64,000 nucleotides of DNA from Actinosynnema sp. ALI-1.44 (GCF_001984155.1 NZ_MTQO01000033.1:1-64000), one strand, 5' to 3'. Shown: positions 8,901-18,610, counted from the stretch's first letter. Program-made: numbers and translations. The notes: generated from the sequence alone by a model not told the origin.

Positions 8901-9275
8901 GTCAAAGGCTGCACCAGCAACGACCTCACCACCCTGTGCATGGGCCAGGACCATGCCGGCCAAGCGGCGTTTCTTACCGTGCTGGTCGCGGTCATCGCTC
9001 GCCAGACCAGCCACCACCACACCGCCCGTTCCTACCGCGTCTGCCTGCTCAACGCCGGCCATCTCGGCCAGACCTTCACCCTCGCCGCCACCGCCCTGGG
9101 CCTGGGCCCCTTCCAGCTCGCCGCCTACCACGACACGGACCTCACCGACCGCCTCGGCCTCGACGGCATCACCCACGCTCCACTACACCTGCTCGGCGCA
9201 GGAACACCCACCGACAACCCCAACCCTTACGCACAGGCAGCAGGCCTCGACGCCTTCCGCCGGACCACAATCTGA
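8901..9275 (+). pseudogene. SagB/nitroreductase-type dehydrogenase, C-terminal fragment
   Basis: The readable frame begins around 8901 without a start codon (KGCTSNDLTTLCMGQDHAGQ) and ends at TGA 9273..9275. The part RVCLLNAGHLGQTFTLAATA, then LGLGPFQLAAYHD, LGLDG and APLHLLGAG is the C-terminal signature of nitroreductase-fold SagB-like dehydrogenases, which oxidise azolines to azoles with FMN in thiazole/oxazole peptide pathways. The N-terminal FMN-binding half is lost at the junction with the recombinase fragment. In the same region as a YcaO gene, it suggests the remains of a peptide-modification cluster, but the two genes are 5 kb apart. Confidence 0.55.
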
Positions 9276-9804
9276 CCAAGCCAACCCCAGACGACAACAC
9301 GCCCACGACCGTCGCGGTTTCAGGGCCAAGTCCGCCTTGGCAGGCACGGGAACCTCCCGCGTCGGCTGCGCCCGGAGCACCAGCGCAGGCGGCCACAGAG
9401 TACTCAGATCTCGGCCTAGAGGCGCAGAAAGGGCATGAACGCCGGGATAGTGGAAGCTAAGACACGCTCGTGTAGGTCCAGCTAACCATGCTGATCACGA
9501 TGCGGCGCGCAGAAAATTGGCGAGGTTGTATTGGGAAACCTTGGGACGACAACCAGATCCGCTTGCGGGCACACGAACAGCCAAACAGCTGATGATGCAG
9601 ACCTAGATGAGCAGCAGTCCACGCCCTGGTCGGTCAATCGGTTAGTCCTGAACCCTGGCTACAACCGGAGCTCCTGTCCACCCTGTGCCCCAGCGATAGT
9701 CGTCTGCGAGGTGAGCGGGCCCGGATGCGACGAGGATCGGGGGCGACCCCGGGCCCGGGGCACTCCTCGTCCCGCCGCATCCACCTCTGCAAGTGCCGGG
9801 TGTT
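9276..9804. other. Gap without recognised gene
   Basis: About 530 bases between the dehydrogenase fragment and the convergent end of the flavin oxidase gene. Frames are short and unconvincing. Nothing specific is seen. Confidence 0.35.
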
Positions 9805-11367
9805 TCACCCGGTCGCAGGGCGCGTTGGGGGTCGGCTGCCAGTGGTCTTGGGCATGCTTGTGGGGATGGATTGGGCGTGCTGGAAGACGTTGCCGCTGTG
9901 GAAGGTGGCTTTGACCTTCACCAGCTTGGCGAAGTTCGTGTCGCCGTAGTAGAGCTGCCACCAAGCGGGCACTGTGCCGAGGGGGGCGGGCAGGTCGGCG
10001 TCGAGGTAGTTGACGAAGCAGCCGTCGGTGTCCACGGTGCCCGGTTTGTCGTTGCAGGCGGCCGGAATGCCGCCGGTGCCAGCGTAGACCTGACTGTATG
10101 CCTTGCGCAGCCACTGGATGTGGGCTTCGTCCTCGGCCGGGTCGGCCCAGAGGGTGAAGTACTGCGCTTTGATCACCGAATCGCGGTGCGGCGTGGCGGT
10201 GGCGCCCTTGGCGGTGGCGTTGACCTTGCCGCCGTAGGTGTCCAGGGAGACGCGGGCTCCGTCGGCGCCCTTGCCCGCTGCGGCGAAAACGGTGACCAGC
10301 GCGCTGATCTGGTCACTGTTGAGTCGGCGGTGGTAGGCGGACTTGTAGTCGGCCCGCCGGTCCCAGGTGCCCTGGCCCAACTGGTGGGTGGCGTTGAGCC
10401 ACGGCAGGGGTGACATGGCGTCGATCGTCTGGGGCGTGGGGGCGCCGACGGTGAGGACGGAGGCGAGGAACTCCTTGAGCACATCCCGGGCCGCTCGTAG
10501 CCGTTCGGGGGTGTGGTCGTCGATGGCGACCTGGGTGGTCAGGTGGATGGCCCTGGCGTGGGTGTCGAGCCGGGGAAAGACGCGGAACAGGGCGAACAGG
10601 TCGTTGCGTGTCCCGGCGTCGTGGGCGGAGTTGTGCTCGCACCATTCGCTGAAGCGTCGCAGCATCGTGCGCAGTTGCGCCCCGTCGGTGCCCAGCTTGT
10701 CCCACGTGAGGACGATGTCGTGCAACAGCACCTGCCGCGGGGCCCGGGGGAGCAAGGTTCCAGCCGGCGCCGCGGGCGTGCGCAGCAGGTAGCGGGTCAC
10801 GACCCCGAAGTTCCCGCCGCCACCCCCGGTGTGGGCCCACCATAGGTCGCGGTCAGCCCCGGTGTTGTCCCGGGTGACCACCCGGATCTCGCCGTCCGCG
10901 GTCACTACCTCGACACCGTGCAGGTGGTCGACCGTCAGCCCGTTGCGTCGCGAGAGCAGCCCGTAGCCGCCTCCGACGATGTGGCCGCCCGCTCCCACCG
11001 TCGCGCAGGACCCGCCCGGGATGGTGACGCCCCAACCGCGGTGCAGCTTGAGGTAGACATCCCACAGGCTCTGCCCCGAGTCCACCGCGATGCACCCGGT
11101 GGTCGGGTCGTGGGCGACCTGGCGCAGCAGGCCCAGGTCGATGACCGCTCGGACACCGCGGTTGAAGACGTGGTCCTCGTAGCAGTGGCCTCCGCTGCGG
11201 ACCGTGAACCGCGTCTTGGCGCCGACGAGCCGCTTGACGCAGTCGGCGACCTCGGTGGCGTTCCTGGGCAGGTACACCGCGTCCGGGGTGCCGACGAACC
11301 GCAGGTTGTTGCCCTGCACCAGGTCTGGGTAGCGCACATCGTTGCTCGTGATCGATTCGACCGCCAT
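9805..11367 (-). CDS. FAD-dependent oxidase, berberine-bridge-enzyme-like
   Basis: 520 residues counted from ATG 11367. The FAD-binding (PCMH-type) half carries RSGGHCYEDH, whose His61 would bind FAD covalently, and GGSCATVGAGGH with Cys121 at the place of the second covalent (6-S-cysteinyl) link, followed by GGGYGLLSRRNGLTVDHL. The C-terminal BBE domain ends with WWQLYYGDTNFAKLVKVK and NVFQHAQSI. Such enzymes oxidise alcohols, sugars or natural-product intermediates and release hydrogen peroxide. No signal peptide is visible. A TTG 18 codons upstream (11421) gives a longer form but lacks a ribosome binding site. The gene stands alone and the substrate cannot be told. Confidence 0.9.
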   Translation of the reverse strand: MAVESITSNDVRYPDLVQGNNLRFVGTPDAVYLPRNATEVADCVKRLVGAKTRFTVRSGGHCYEDHVFNRGVRAVIDLGLLRQVAHDPTTGCIAVDSGQSLWDVYLKLHRGWGVTIPGGSCATVGAGGHIVGGGYGLLSRRNGLTVDHLHGVEVVTADGEIRVVTRDNTGADRDLWWAHTGGGGGNFGVVTRYLLRTPAAPAGTLLPRAPRQVLLHDIVLTWDKLGTDGAQLRTMLRRFSEWCEHNSAHDAGTRNDLFALFRVFPRLDTHARAIHLTTQVAIDDHTPERLRAARDVLKEFLASVLTVGAPTPQTIDAMSPLPWLNATHQLGQGTWDRRADYKSAYHRRLNSDQISALVTVFAAAGKGADGARVSLDTYGGKVNATAKGATATPHRDSVIKAQYFTLWADPAEDEAHIQWLRKAYSQVYAGTGGIPAACNDKPGTVDTDGCFVNYLDADLPAPLGTVPAWWQLYYGDTNFAKLVKVKATFHSGNVFQHAQSIPTSMPKTTGSRPPTRPATG

Positions 11368-11595
11368 GGTTCCATCCAACTGGGCGCAGACCCGCACCCG
11401 AGGGTGAACCCATGTCGACAACGGGGGAATCCTGTCCTCGTCCGTGTGCCGATCCGTTCCACGCTGCGTTCGACCCGCACAGCGGAAAACATGGCGAGAG
11501 CCAAACGATCTTCTTGGCCCTCCCGCCGTATGCTGCTACGGCACCTCACCACGCAGACGCCAGCACCGCCGCGTCGATCGTGATGGAGATTCGCC

Positions 11596-11705
11596 ATGGC
11601 CCAGAAATGTCTTAGTGCAGCTCGTTGATGACCTGGACGGCACCGCGTCCGAGGACATCACGACCGTCACCTTCGGACTCGACGGCGCGACCTACGAGGA
11701 TCCCC
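11596..11705 (+). pseudogene. lsr2: lsr2 remnant, frameshifted and truncated
   Basis: ATGGCCCAGAAA at 11596 (GGAG upstream) starts like Lsr2, MAQK. One extra T near 11609 then throws the frame. In the shifted frame VQLVDDLDGTASEDITTV and TFGLDGATYE follow, which is the classic N-terminal dimerisation domain of Lsr2. After TYE (about 11697) the match ends, so the AT-hook DNA-binding half is gone. Lsr2 is a nucleoid protein that silences AT-rich foreign DNA. Many actinomycete islands carry extra copies; this one is dead. Confidence 0.7.
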
Positions 11706-12537
11706 AGCAATGTCATCGACGCGTTCGAAGCGGCACATGCCAGCAACGGCAGGCGGAGGAAGCAGTGACCGCGCGGCCATGCCACCGTCCTGCGTGTCAG
11801 CGCCGATCAAGAACCTAGGCCGCTGCGGCTCGCCTGCGAGTCCAGCCCGCACTTGGGGCCTTGGCCTGCAGAGTGATCGCGCCTGCGCCGAGTGCTTCAC
11901 TTTCTGAGTCCACCTAGGACTTCGCACCGCCAGCTCTGGTGAGCTGTCACATGCCTCGTCCGCGTCGCCCAAATTCATGGAGGCTGCATCCGAGGCCAGG
12001 GCCCGGCTGACTGGTGTTTCCACACTGGCGCCTCGTGGTCATAGGCCGTTTCCGGTTGCCTGCGCGGTGATGTTGCGAGTGCACGGGCGGGCTTGGGTCA
12101 GTCGCTGCTGCCGCGCACAGCAGTACATCCCGTCCGGAGTTGACGCCAGGTGACTGACGGCCACGGACTCGGCTTGCCCCAGGACGTCGTAGCGACATGA
12201 CATGTTTTGCCGAGACCGGCTTGAAAGTGGACAAATATTTCCACTTCAACGTTCGCTATCCCATGATCAAAGCCCTGGTGTGACAGCGGGAAGCGGGATT
12301 TCGGTTCATATCACGTCTGGATGAATGATCGAGTATGACGCGGTAAAGCCGATCATGGACGGACCGCTGGTCGAACCGAAAGTGTCACCGTGAAGTGGCA
12401 GCGTGAGATGCATTCTCTTTCGAGTGCTCAACGGTCCGGCGGGTTTTCGCGGGATTCGACGGGCAACCCCTTCCTGACGTGACCGGCGCAGAGCGGGTGC
12501 GCGCCGGGATGCCCACGAATGGGAAGGATAATTGATC
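11706..12537. other. Gap upstream of the 1277-aa protein gene
   Basis: About 830 bases without a recognisable gene. GC content falls towards the right, in line with the AT-richer gene that follows. The last 20 bases carry GGGAAGGA as ribosome binding site for 12538. The promoter of that gene must lie here, but no clear boxes stand out. Confidence 0.35.
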
Positions 12538-15500
12538 ATGTCGACCGTCGCTGTTGCTGAAATTGAGACTGGTGCGCCACGTACGACTCCGGTGGACGTG
12601 CTGGATATCGGGGAAGTTGAAGCCACGGTGTCCTGTGAGCTCATGGATAACATCATGCCGGTTTTCCCGGTGAAATCCAGTGAGCGGGTCATGGTGATTC
12701 AGGATTCCAGCGGTGAGCCGGTGGTGTTCTCCTTGGATCCTGAGAAGCGCCTGCGGATACGTCGGTTCATTCCCGGTTCTCCCGGATGGCAAGTTTCGGA
12801 AATACTGCAAGACGTCATCGACTTTGACATTGAACAATCTCAGGATGGGCGGGTCTCGGCGGTCTTTTTGACGGGGACCTCTGAGGTTGGTCTTATGTCG
12901 GGGGGCCGCACGATTCAGGTGGCGGACTGGTTCGACCCGAGCTCCGTAGATTTTGGCAAACTGAAAAACGAGATGTGGCAAAAGTCGTTCGTAGACGGCT
13001 GGTTGGGGCAGCGGGTGAAAATGAACATTCTCGGTGCTGCTGCGGGAAGAGGAGAAAGAGGAGCTCCGCTGGAAGGGCCGGACCTGCCTTTCATCGTCGC
13101 CCTCGGGAAGTCCGCCAATAAATGGGGGGCGTATGCCACCATCGGGCGTTCTCTCGGGACTAACCATTACGTGAATTTGCCGGAGGAGCTCGCTGAATCC
13201 GACCTCATGCCGACATTCGATGTCGGCTATGTGGGTAGGGACAGGCGTACCGTCTGGATGGCGGCGCCAGGACACGGGAAAATATACTACGGCCAGATGG
13301 ACCGCCCCGATGACCAGGTCGAGATGAGGGAAGTCCAGGTGGAGTGGGATGAAAACTCTCCTGGTCGGGCGACAAAGTTCCACCAGTTGGCGGTCGGGGC
13401 GGTTCCCGCACCTGTACTCGCTGGCCCGGGGGATCGGCCGCCTGCGCCGGGCAGAGTCGATCTCGGACCCAACATCTACGTCGTGACCGACAGGGGCATC
13501 GCCATGTTCCCGAGTGGACGTGGGCTCATGATCAGGCTGAACATGGTGGCGGAAGGGCACAGGTTCGCCGAAACGCACAGTTCGACCGCGGCAGACGGCA
13601 CGATGCCGGAAGTGCGCGAACTCGCGGTTCTCGAACGACACGGAGACGAGGCCGCCCATGTTTCCCTGTGGGCTCTGTGCGCGGGAAATCGATTGTTCTG
13701 CATCCGAGGTGAATCAGACCCGAATCAGTATCAGAGCCCGGAATGGGGGCAGCCACTCCTTTTCTCCAGCCGAGTAGAGCATGTGCAGTCGTGCCACAAT
13801 ACGCGGTGGTCCTCGGACGAAGTGTTCGTAGTGGAGAAGACCAGCGAGACCGACCCCGGCACCACTGTCCACTACTGGCAGGATCCGATTTCCGGACACT
13901 GGAGCCGCCGCGGCGGACAGGCCATCTCGACTCCTCCGGAAAATGACCCGGAAAACCGGTGGACGAGCGGTGAACAGAGGGACCGGCGCAGGGAATACGT
14001 TCATACCTACACCTCGCACATCCAGCTCCATAGGAAGGATGGTGCCCCGCTGGCCAATGCCCGGTTGGCAATCCGCTCCTCCGAGTGGGTCTATGGCGTC
14101 GCCAACGGTGAAGCACACTCCTTCGGCCCAGACAATTCCGTTGAGATCCGTACCGACGACATGGGGACGCTCACCGTCATGGCCGAGGCCGTCGGGATCA
14201 ACAGTCCTGAGCTGTGGCTATGCTCTGGTGATTTCCCGGGGGAAACACTACGGGTACGGCCCGACGGCAACGCACACCGCAAGCTCTACCAGCCAGGAGC
14301 GCTGCGCGACGCCGAGATCGACCAAACGCCGCAAACCAAGGACATCGGCGATCGGATCCTGCCGACGCTGTTGACGGCCGCGAAGAAGAAGATTCCGGAC
14401 AACGACGGTGGGTACGTTTTCGCGTCGGTCGAGTCACGGGAACTCTGTGCCTCCGGGGACAACCCCGCGTACGCTGCCTTGCACTTGGAGGGCTTCCCCT
14501 CCGATCGCTGCGGATTCGAAGTTGGGGTCGGTGAGAATGGCACGGCGTACCTGATTCCACAGGCTCGACCTGGCCATGATGATTTCTACGGTTTCGGTAT
14601 CAGTTGGGATTTTCTGTCTCCCGTCGGAGACGGGCTACAAGCGGTGGGCGCCGAGATAGCCGATCTTTACCACAAAGCAGAGCAGGCCGTCGGATTCGTC
14701 TTCGAGAAAGTCGGAGAGGCGATCAACTTCGCTGTCTCCATCGCGGGCAAGGTGATCACCTTCGCTCTGGAAACCGCTCTCGATGTGTTGAAAGCCGTCA
14801 ACTCGGTGCTCAGCGCCATCGGGCTCGACATCAGGAAGCTCACCCGGTGGCTGGGACACGCGCTCGGCTGGAAAGACATCCGCAAGGTCCAGAAGTTCAT
14901 GGCAAAACTGCTGGACGAAGGCTTGTCTCAATCCTATGACTTCTCTGAGAAGCTCATCGAAAAGGCCAAAAAGGAGACTGGCAAATTTCTCCGCACCTTG
15001 CGCGGCCAATTGAAGGACCGTAAACCGCAAGCTCACCGGGGCATGCCATCGATGGATCCCCGTCATTCCCTCGCATTGTCGACCCCCGCTTTCGGAATGG
15101 TGAAATATCACATCGGTCATGGTGATCTCGCGGAGGGAGCGAACGAAGAAGTCGATAACGAGAAAAAGTCGCCGCCACCTTACAAGGAGGAGCTTCTGGA
15201 TGCTCTGATTGACACCGGCAAGGATCTGGCGGATGCAATGCAAAAACTAGTCGGTGTGACGATCGAGAGTATCAACTCGGATCCGGCGGAAACGTCGAAA
15301 AAACTACAGGGCCTCCTTCTCGATAGTGCGGACACACTGATCAAAGACGACGAGAAGTTGATCAACGCGCTGCTCGATGGTGTCCTCAGTTTCGTGAAGG
15401 ACCTGTGTGACATGCGGAACGAATCCGCGGATGCGCTCATTCCAGGGCTGGCCGAGATCTACCGGCTGAGCACGTACCTGTTCAACGAGAAGGAAGACGA

Positions 15501-16371
15501 CCAGGATAGCCCCACAATCCTGAATTGCCTCAGCCTGCTACTCGCCATTCCCTATGTGGAACTCAACCGGGCCCTCGGCAACGATTGCTTCCCCCTCAGT
15601 GACGACGAGGCCAGGGAGATCGAGAAGAACGTCTTCCGGGACGCGTTCAACTTCCTGGCCGATGACGAACGGGGCACAACCACGATCGCCCGGCCCGGTT
15701 CGCCGGAGGGTGACACCGCAGGGGCTCAGTGGACGGCAGCGGAGCTGCTTGGGAAGTCGATATGGCCGATGGCCAGCGGCGTCCTGGGGATCATAGGAGG
15801 GATGTTTTCGACGTATATCAGTGCGAATAGCCCGAACGTAGTCAAGGGGTCTAAGGGAGTCGGCAAGGGAGTTAAACGGATTCCGTACTTCATCGCCGGG
15901 TCGAGGCTGATCGTATCAGTCCCACCGCTGATCTTCGAATGGAAGAACAGGGACACGGCCAGCAACGTGCTGTCTGCGGGGATGCTCGGCTTGCGAGCTG
16001 TGATGTACGCCATCAGGTCCTATTTCTCCCTGGGGCAGGAAAATAAGTCTCCTCTGAAGAAGGCTCGTTTGCGCGTAGTCACGGAAGGTGTTCCGGCACT
16101 CGTCCAGCTTATTGTCAATTCAGTCGATATGATCGAAGACTGGGATGAGATAAAAAGTCCGAAGATGCAAGGGAAGTACATTGCCACGTGGGCGGTGTGG
16201 GTGAGGGGGACCGGGGGAACCGTGTTCCATGTCATAGGAGAAAATCCAGAGACCGCGATGGTGAAGCCGATCGGTATCGCGCTGAAGATGCAGGCGGATC
16301 TGACGGTGCTCATCGGCGCCATAATGGGAGTATTGGAGGACGCGCTCAACACGCCGGGGGCTGAGGACTGA
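12538..16371 (+). CDS. Large multidomain protein of unknown function (1277 aa)
   Basis: Starts at ATG 12538 with GGGAAGGA nine bases upstream. There is no signal peptide. Residues 1-470 are strand-rich with repeated W/G motifs (RRTVWMAAPGHGKIYYGQMD, VHYWQDPISGHWSRRGG), which suggests a beta-propeller-like lectin or binding domain. Residues about 490-565 look like a carboxypeptidase-regulatory/Ig-like module (IQLHRKDGAPLANARLAI). From about 700 the protein is mostly helical and charged, and near 1070-1165 and 1250-1270 there are hydrophobic segments (GVLGIIGGMFSTYI, LTVLIGAIMGVLEDAL). Codon use is less GC-rich than in the neighbours. A toxin- or virion-like structural protein is possible; no known family is recognised. 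A hairpin follows the stop. Confidence 0.75.
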   Translation: MSTVAVAEIETGAPRTTPVDVLDIGEVEATVSCELMDNIMPVFPVKSSERVMVIQDSSGEPVVFSLDPEKRLRIRRFIPGSPGWQVSEILQDVIDFDIEQSQDGRVSAVFLTGTSEVGLMSGGRTIQVADWFDPSSVDFGKLKNEMWQKSFVDGWLGQRVKMNILGAAAGRGERGAPLEGPDLPFIVALGKSANKWGAYATIGRSLGTNHYVNLPEELAESDLMPTFDVGYVGRDRRTVWMAAPGHGKIYYGQMDRPDDQVEMREVQVEWDENSPGRATKFHQLAVGAVPAPVLAGPGDRPPAPGRVDLGPNIYVVTDRGIAMFPSGRGLMIRLNMVAEGHRFAETHSSTAADGTMPEVRELAVLERHGDEAAHVSLWALCAGNRLFCIRGESDPNQYQSPEWGQPLLFSSRVEHVQSCHNTRWSSDEVFVVEKTSETDPGTTVHYWQDPISGHWSRRGGQAISTPPENDPENRWTSGEQRDRRREYVHTYTSHIQLHRKDGAPLANARLAIRSSEWVYGVANGEAHSFGPDNSVEIRTDDMGTLTVMAEAVGINSPELWLCSGDFPGETLRVRPDGNAHRKLYQPGALRDAEIDQTPQTKDIGDRILPTLLTAAKKKIPDNDGGYVFASVESRELCASGDNPAYAALHLEGFPSDRCGFEVGVGENGTAYLIPQARPGHDDFYGFGISWDFLSPVGDGLQAVGAEIADLYHKAEQAVGFVFEKVGEAINFAVSIAGKVITFALETALDVLKAVNSVLSAIGLDIRKLTRWLGHALGWKDIRKVQKFMAKLLDEGLSQSYDFSEKLIEKAKKETGKFLRTLRGQLKDRKPQAHRGMPSMDPRHSLALSTPAFGMVKYHIGHGDLAEGANEEVDNEKKSPPPYKEELLDALIDTGKDLADAMQKLVGVTIESINSDPAETSKKLQGLLLDSADTLIKDDEKLINALLDGVLSFVKDLCDMRNESADALIPGLAEIYRLSTYLFNEKEDDQDSPTILNCLSLLLAIPYVELNRALGNDCFPLSDDEAREIEKNVFRDAFNFLADDERGTTTIARPGSPEGDTAGAQWTAAELLGKSIWPMASGVLGIIGGMFSTYISANSPNVVKGSKGVGKGVKRIPYFIAGSRLIVSVPPLIFEWKNRDTASNVLSAGMLGLRAVMYAIRSYFSLGQENKSPLKKARLRVVTEGVPALVQLIVNSVDMIEDWDEIKSPKMQGKYIATWAVWVRGTGGTVFHVIGENPETAMVKPIGIALKMQADLTVLIGAIMGVLEDALNTPGAED

Positions 16372-16388
16372 TCCCGAAGTGCGACCTC

Positions 16389-16441
16389 GCTCCGGCTCGG
16401 GCTCGATCTCCTGGCGTCAGGACCCGAGCACGAGCCGGAGC
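16389..16441 (+). terminator. Hairpin after the 1277-aa gene
   Basis: Perfect 11-bp arms GCTCCGGCTCG (16389..16399) and CGAGCCGGAGC (16431..16441), with additional inner pairing, start 18 bases after the stop codon. There is no U-run, as usual in actinomycetes. Likely a transcription terminator. Confidence 0.6.
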
Positions 16442-16795
16442 CCTGAACATGTCGAGCCCTTCATCAGTGCCTGTTCCCTATTCCAGATGGACCGGGCCAG
16501 CGACGTCGAGATCGTCGCCTGTTCGCGGCCTGCCGTTCGGCTCGGAACCGGCTGATCGTGCTGCTGTCCCGTGTCGGGTTGCGCCGCGCGGGGAGACGGT
16601 GGGTGTTCGACGCAGCGATCTGCACTTGCTGCCGACAACAGCGCCCTGGGCTGTGATATCGAGGGCGCCCACGTTCGGCACGTTGTCTCCGCTTAGTTCT
16701 CGTGTTGTGATTGGCACGGAAGGGGCTGGCGGCCTGGGAGTTTGGGCCTTGCGCTGCGTCGTGTGGTGTTTCTATCGTGACCGCTCGTGATCTTG

Positions 16796-17296
16796 AGTTT
16801 CTTCTCGTCGCAAGGCTGGCGGACCTGGGACGTCGAGTACCGGCCGGTGATCCCGGAGGGAATGCCGTTCCTGGTCGATGATGATCTGTTGTTCGAGGAC
16901 AGTCCGTCCGCGCCGCGGCCGTCGTCGGTGGTGAACCGGCGGTTGAGGGAGCTTCCCGCGAGCGGGGCACCCGCGCCGAGTTCGTGGGAGAACTACGGTC
17001 AAGTACCTGGAGCCGGACTTCGTCGACCTGTTTCGCAACGGGTTGCGGGGCCTGGCGCCGGACGGCACCGCGGATACCGGGTTCTCGGGGCGGGAGATGA
17101 CCCGCAACGCCGCGATCGGCGACCTCGCGCTGGCGACAGGGTTGCGGCTAGGCGAGTTCACGCGAGACCTTCCTCGGCCAACTCGGCAAAACCCGCGCCA
17201 CCGAACGCGCCCGCCTACAAGCCGACCACGACCGCGCAGTCCGGGGCATCACCAGCATCGACACCGCCACCGGATCCACCGCAACCGAGGACAGTC
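16796..17296 (+). pseudogene. Tn554-like recombinase (TnpA type), internally deleted
   Basis: The pieces run in order but in different frames. The N-terminal piece is WRTWDVEYRPVIPEGMPFLV, DDDLLFED and VNRRLRELPASG. A middle piece from about 16997 reads VKYLEPDFVDLFRNGLRGL and then NAAIGDLALATGLRLGEF, the hallmark region around the first catalytic Arg of these tyrosine recombinases. The last piece, about 17165..17295, is ETFLGQLGKTRATERARLQA and DHDRAVRGITSIDTATG, the usual C-terminal tail. The catalytic His and Tyr boxes are deleted. The tail ends next to the DUF6262 gene, as in intact trios. The element was once a site-specific transposon; this gene is dead. Confidence 0.65.
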
Positions 17297-17720
17297 ATGA
17301 GAATCACCGCCGCTCAACGCATCCACAACGAGAACCGCGTCCGCGCCGCCATGGATCGGCTCCTGCGCGGCGACATCCCGCCCGGCGGCCGCTGCGACAT
17401 CAAGACCCTCGCCGCCGAAGCCGACGTCGACCGCACCGCCTTCTACGGCACCCGCCCCTACGCCCACCTTCGCGTCGAGTTCGAACGACGCCTGCAAACC
17501 CTCTAACACGCCCGGCGACCGCCCAGACCCGCGCGACGCCCAGATCGACCGCCTCAAGAACGAGGCCACCGCGCTCAAGCAGCGTCTCGCCCAGTCAGTC
17601 AGCACGATCGACGAACTTACCGACTTCCGAACCCACGCACTCGCCCAACTCGCCGCCCAACACGACGAGATCACCCGCCTCCGCCGACATGTCGATGACA
17701 CGGCCCACGTCCACCGGCTG
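17297..17720 (+). pseudogene. DUF6262 (TnpC-like) transposition helper, frameshifted
   Basis: ATG 17297 opens MRITAAQRIHNENRVRAAMD, then RLLRGDIPPGG and LAAEADVDRTAFYGTRPYAH, a helix-turn-helix-like N-terminus typical of DUF6262 proteins that accompany Tn554-like recombinases. A stop (TAA near 17503) ends the frame after 69 codons, but the neighbouring frame continues exactly as the family should: PDPRDAQIDRLKNEATALKQ, RLAQSVSTIDELTDFRTHAL, QLAAQHDEITRLRRHVDD. One indel near 17503 therefore separates two intact halves. The second half is a coiled coil. Its neighbour upstream is the recombinase remnant of the same cassette. Confidence 0.65.
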
Positions 17721-17801
17721 GTGACCGGTTCCGGTGGCACGGGGCTATCAGCCACAAGGGAACACCGATGGTCAGTCACGAGCGACACGCGCCACCCCGG
17801 T

Positions 17802-18356
17802 TTACGCGCACGAGGAGAGATAGTGCCTGAACGCCTCCTGCCCGTCCGGGACGAAGTGCCACTTTTGCACGGCGTCCCGCAACTCAGGTTCGGTCAGCCA
17901 CCCGTGCCAGGCGATCTCCTGAGGATCAGGCGCAATCTCGCCGCTAACGACAGCCTCGTGCACACCAAGCCAATACGGGCTGATCACACCACGGCACAGG
18001 AACTTGCACACCAGCCGCACCGGCGCATCAACACCCAGCTCCTCACGCAGTTCCCGCGCCGCAGCCACCCCATAGGACTCCTCGACGCCGACAGCCCCAC
18101 CGAACATCACGTCGTACTTGCCGGGGAATCGAGACAACCCCTCAACCCGCCGATACACCAAGACCCGCCGATGCTGATCACGGCAGACCGTCGTCGCGAT
18201 GCGGTGCAGCCAACCATGGCGGATAGCCTCATCTCGCTCCACCACCCCCAGAACACGATCCTGCTCGTCGACCCGTTCCACCAGTTCGCCCACGCCGCAT
18301 ACGATCCCAGAGCCGAGCACGAAGGGGTGACGTCCTCGCCAGATTGGCCATCTCAC
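17802..18356 (-). CDS. NUDIX hydrolase
   Basis: 184 residues with a complete Nudix box, GGAVGVEESYGVAAARELRE followed by ELGV, which binds the divalent metal for cleaving nucleoside-diphosphate-linked substrates. The flanks (ELVERVDEQDRVLGVVERDE, RVLVYRRVEGLSRFPGKYD) resemble the IPP-isomerase-like/YfcD subgroup. Homologues usually start near VGELVERVDE, so a GTG at 18293 may be the true start; the ATG at 18356 gives 21 extra residues of low similarity. It stands alone between recombinase debris and cannot be assigned a substrate. Confidence 0.85.
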   Translation of the reverse strand: MRWPIWRGRHPFVLGSGIVCGVGELVERVDEQDRVLGVVERDEAIRHGWLHRIATTVCRDQHRRVLVYRRVEGLSRFPGKYDVMFGGAVGVEESYGVAAARELREELGVDAPVRLVCKFLCRGVISPYWLGVHEAVVSGEIAPDPQEIAWHGWLTEPELRDAVQKWHFVPDGQEAFRHYLSSCA

Positions 18357-18503
18357 CCATGGCCGGCGACAAGCATCGCAACCACGAAGCCCAGTGAGCT
18401 ACATCACCTTTAAGCACGTGGAATACAACACTCCGCGCTGGCCACGGCACGAACGCCGCACATACATACGGTCCGCTCAATAACCACACGGACTCATCCG
18501 CAC

Positions 18504-18610
18504 ATGTCCTCTGCGGACACAAGCCACTCGTTCGCGAGCAATCTCGCCGACGCCGGGGCCGCGCTGGATGAGATTCAGCGGCTGATGGGTCACGCCAGTT
18601 GCCAGCTGGA
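18504..18610 (+). pseudogene. Tyrosine recombinase C-terminal fragment
   Basis: The frame reads DTSHSFASNLADAGAALDEI and QRLMGHAS, the well-known HxLRHTFA...LGHAS region of tyrosine integrases, here with the catalytic Arg replaced by Ser (SHSF instead of RHTF). Everything before and the final Tyr motif are missing. The same frame stays open into the DUF1048 gene downstream, so a chimeric 194-codon frame exists, but the two parts are unrelated. Confidence 0.6.

Noticed and set aside
12385-13659. 424-codon minus-strand open frame
   Set aside because: Antisense to the 1277-residue gene, which has a proper ribosome binding site and protein-like sequence.
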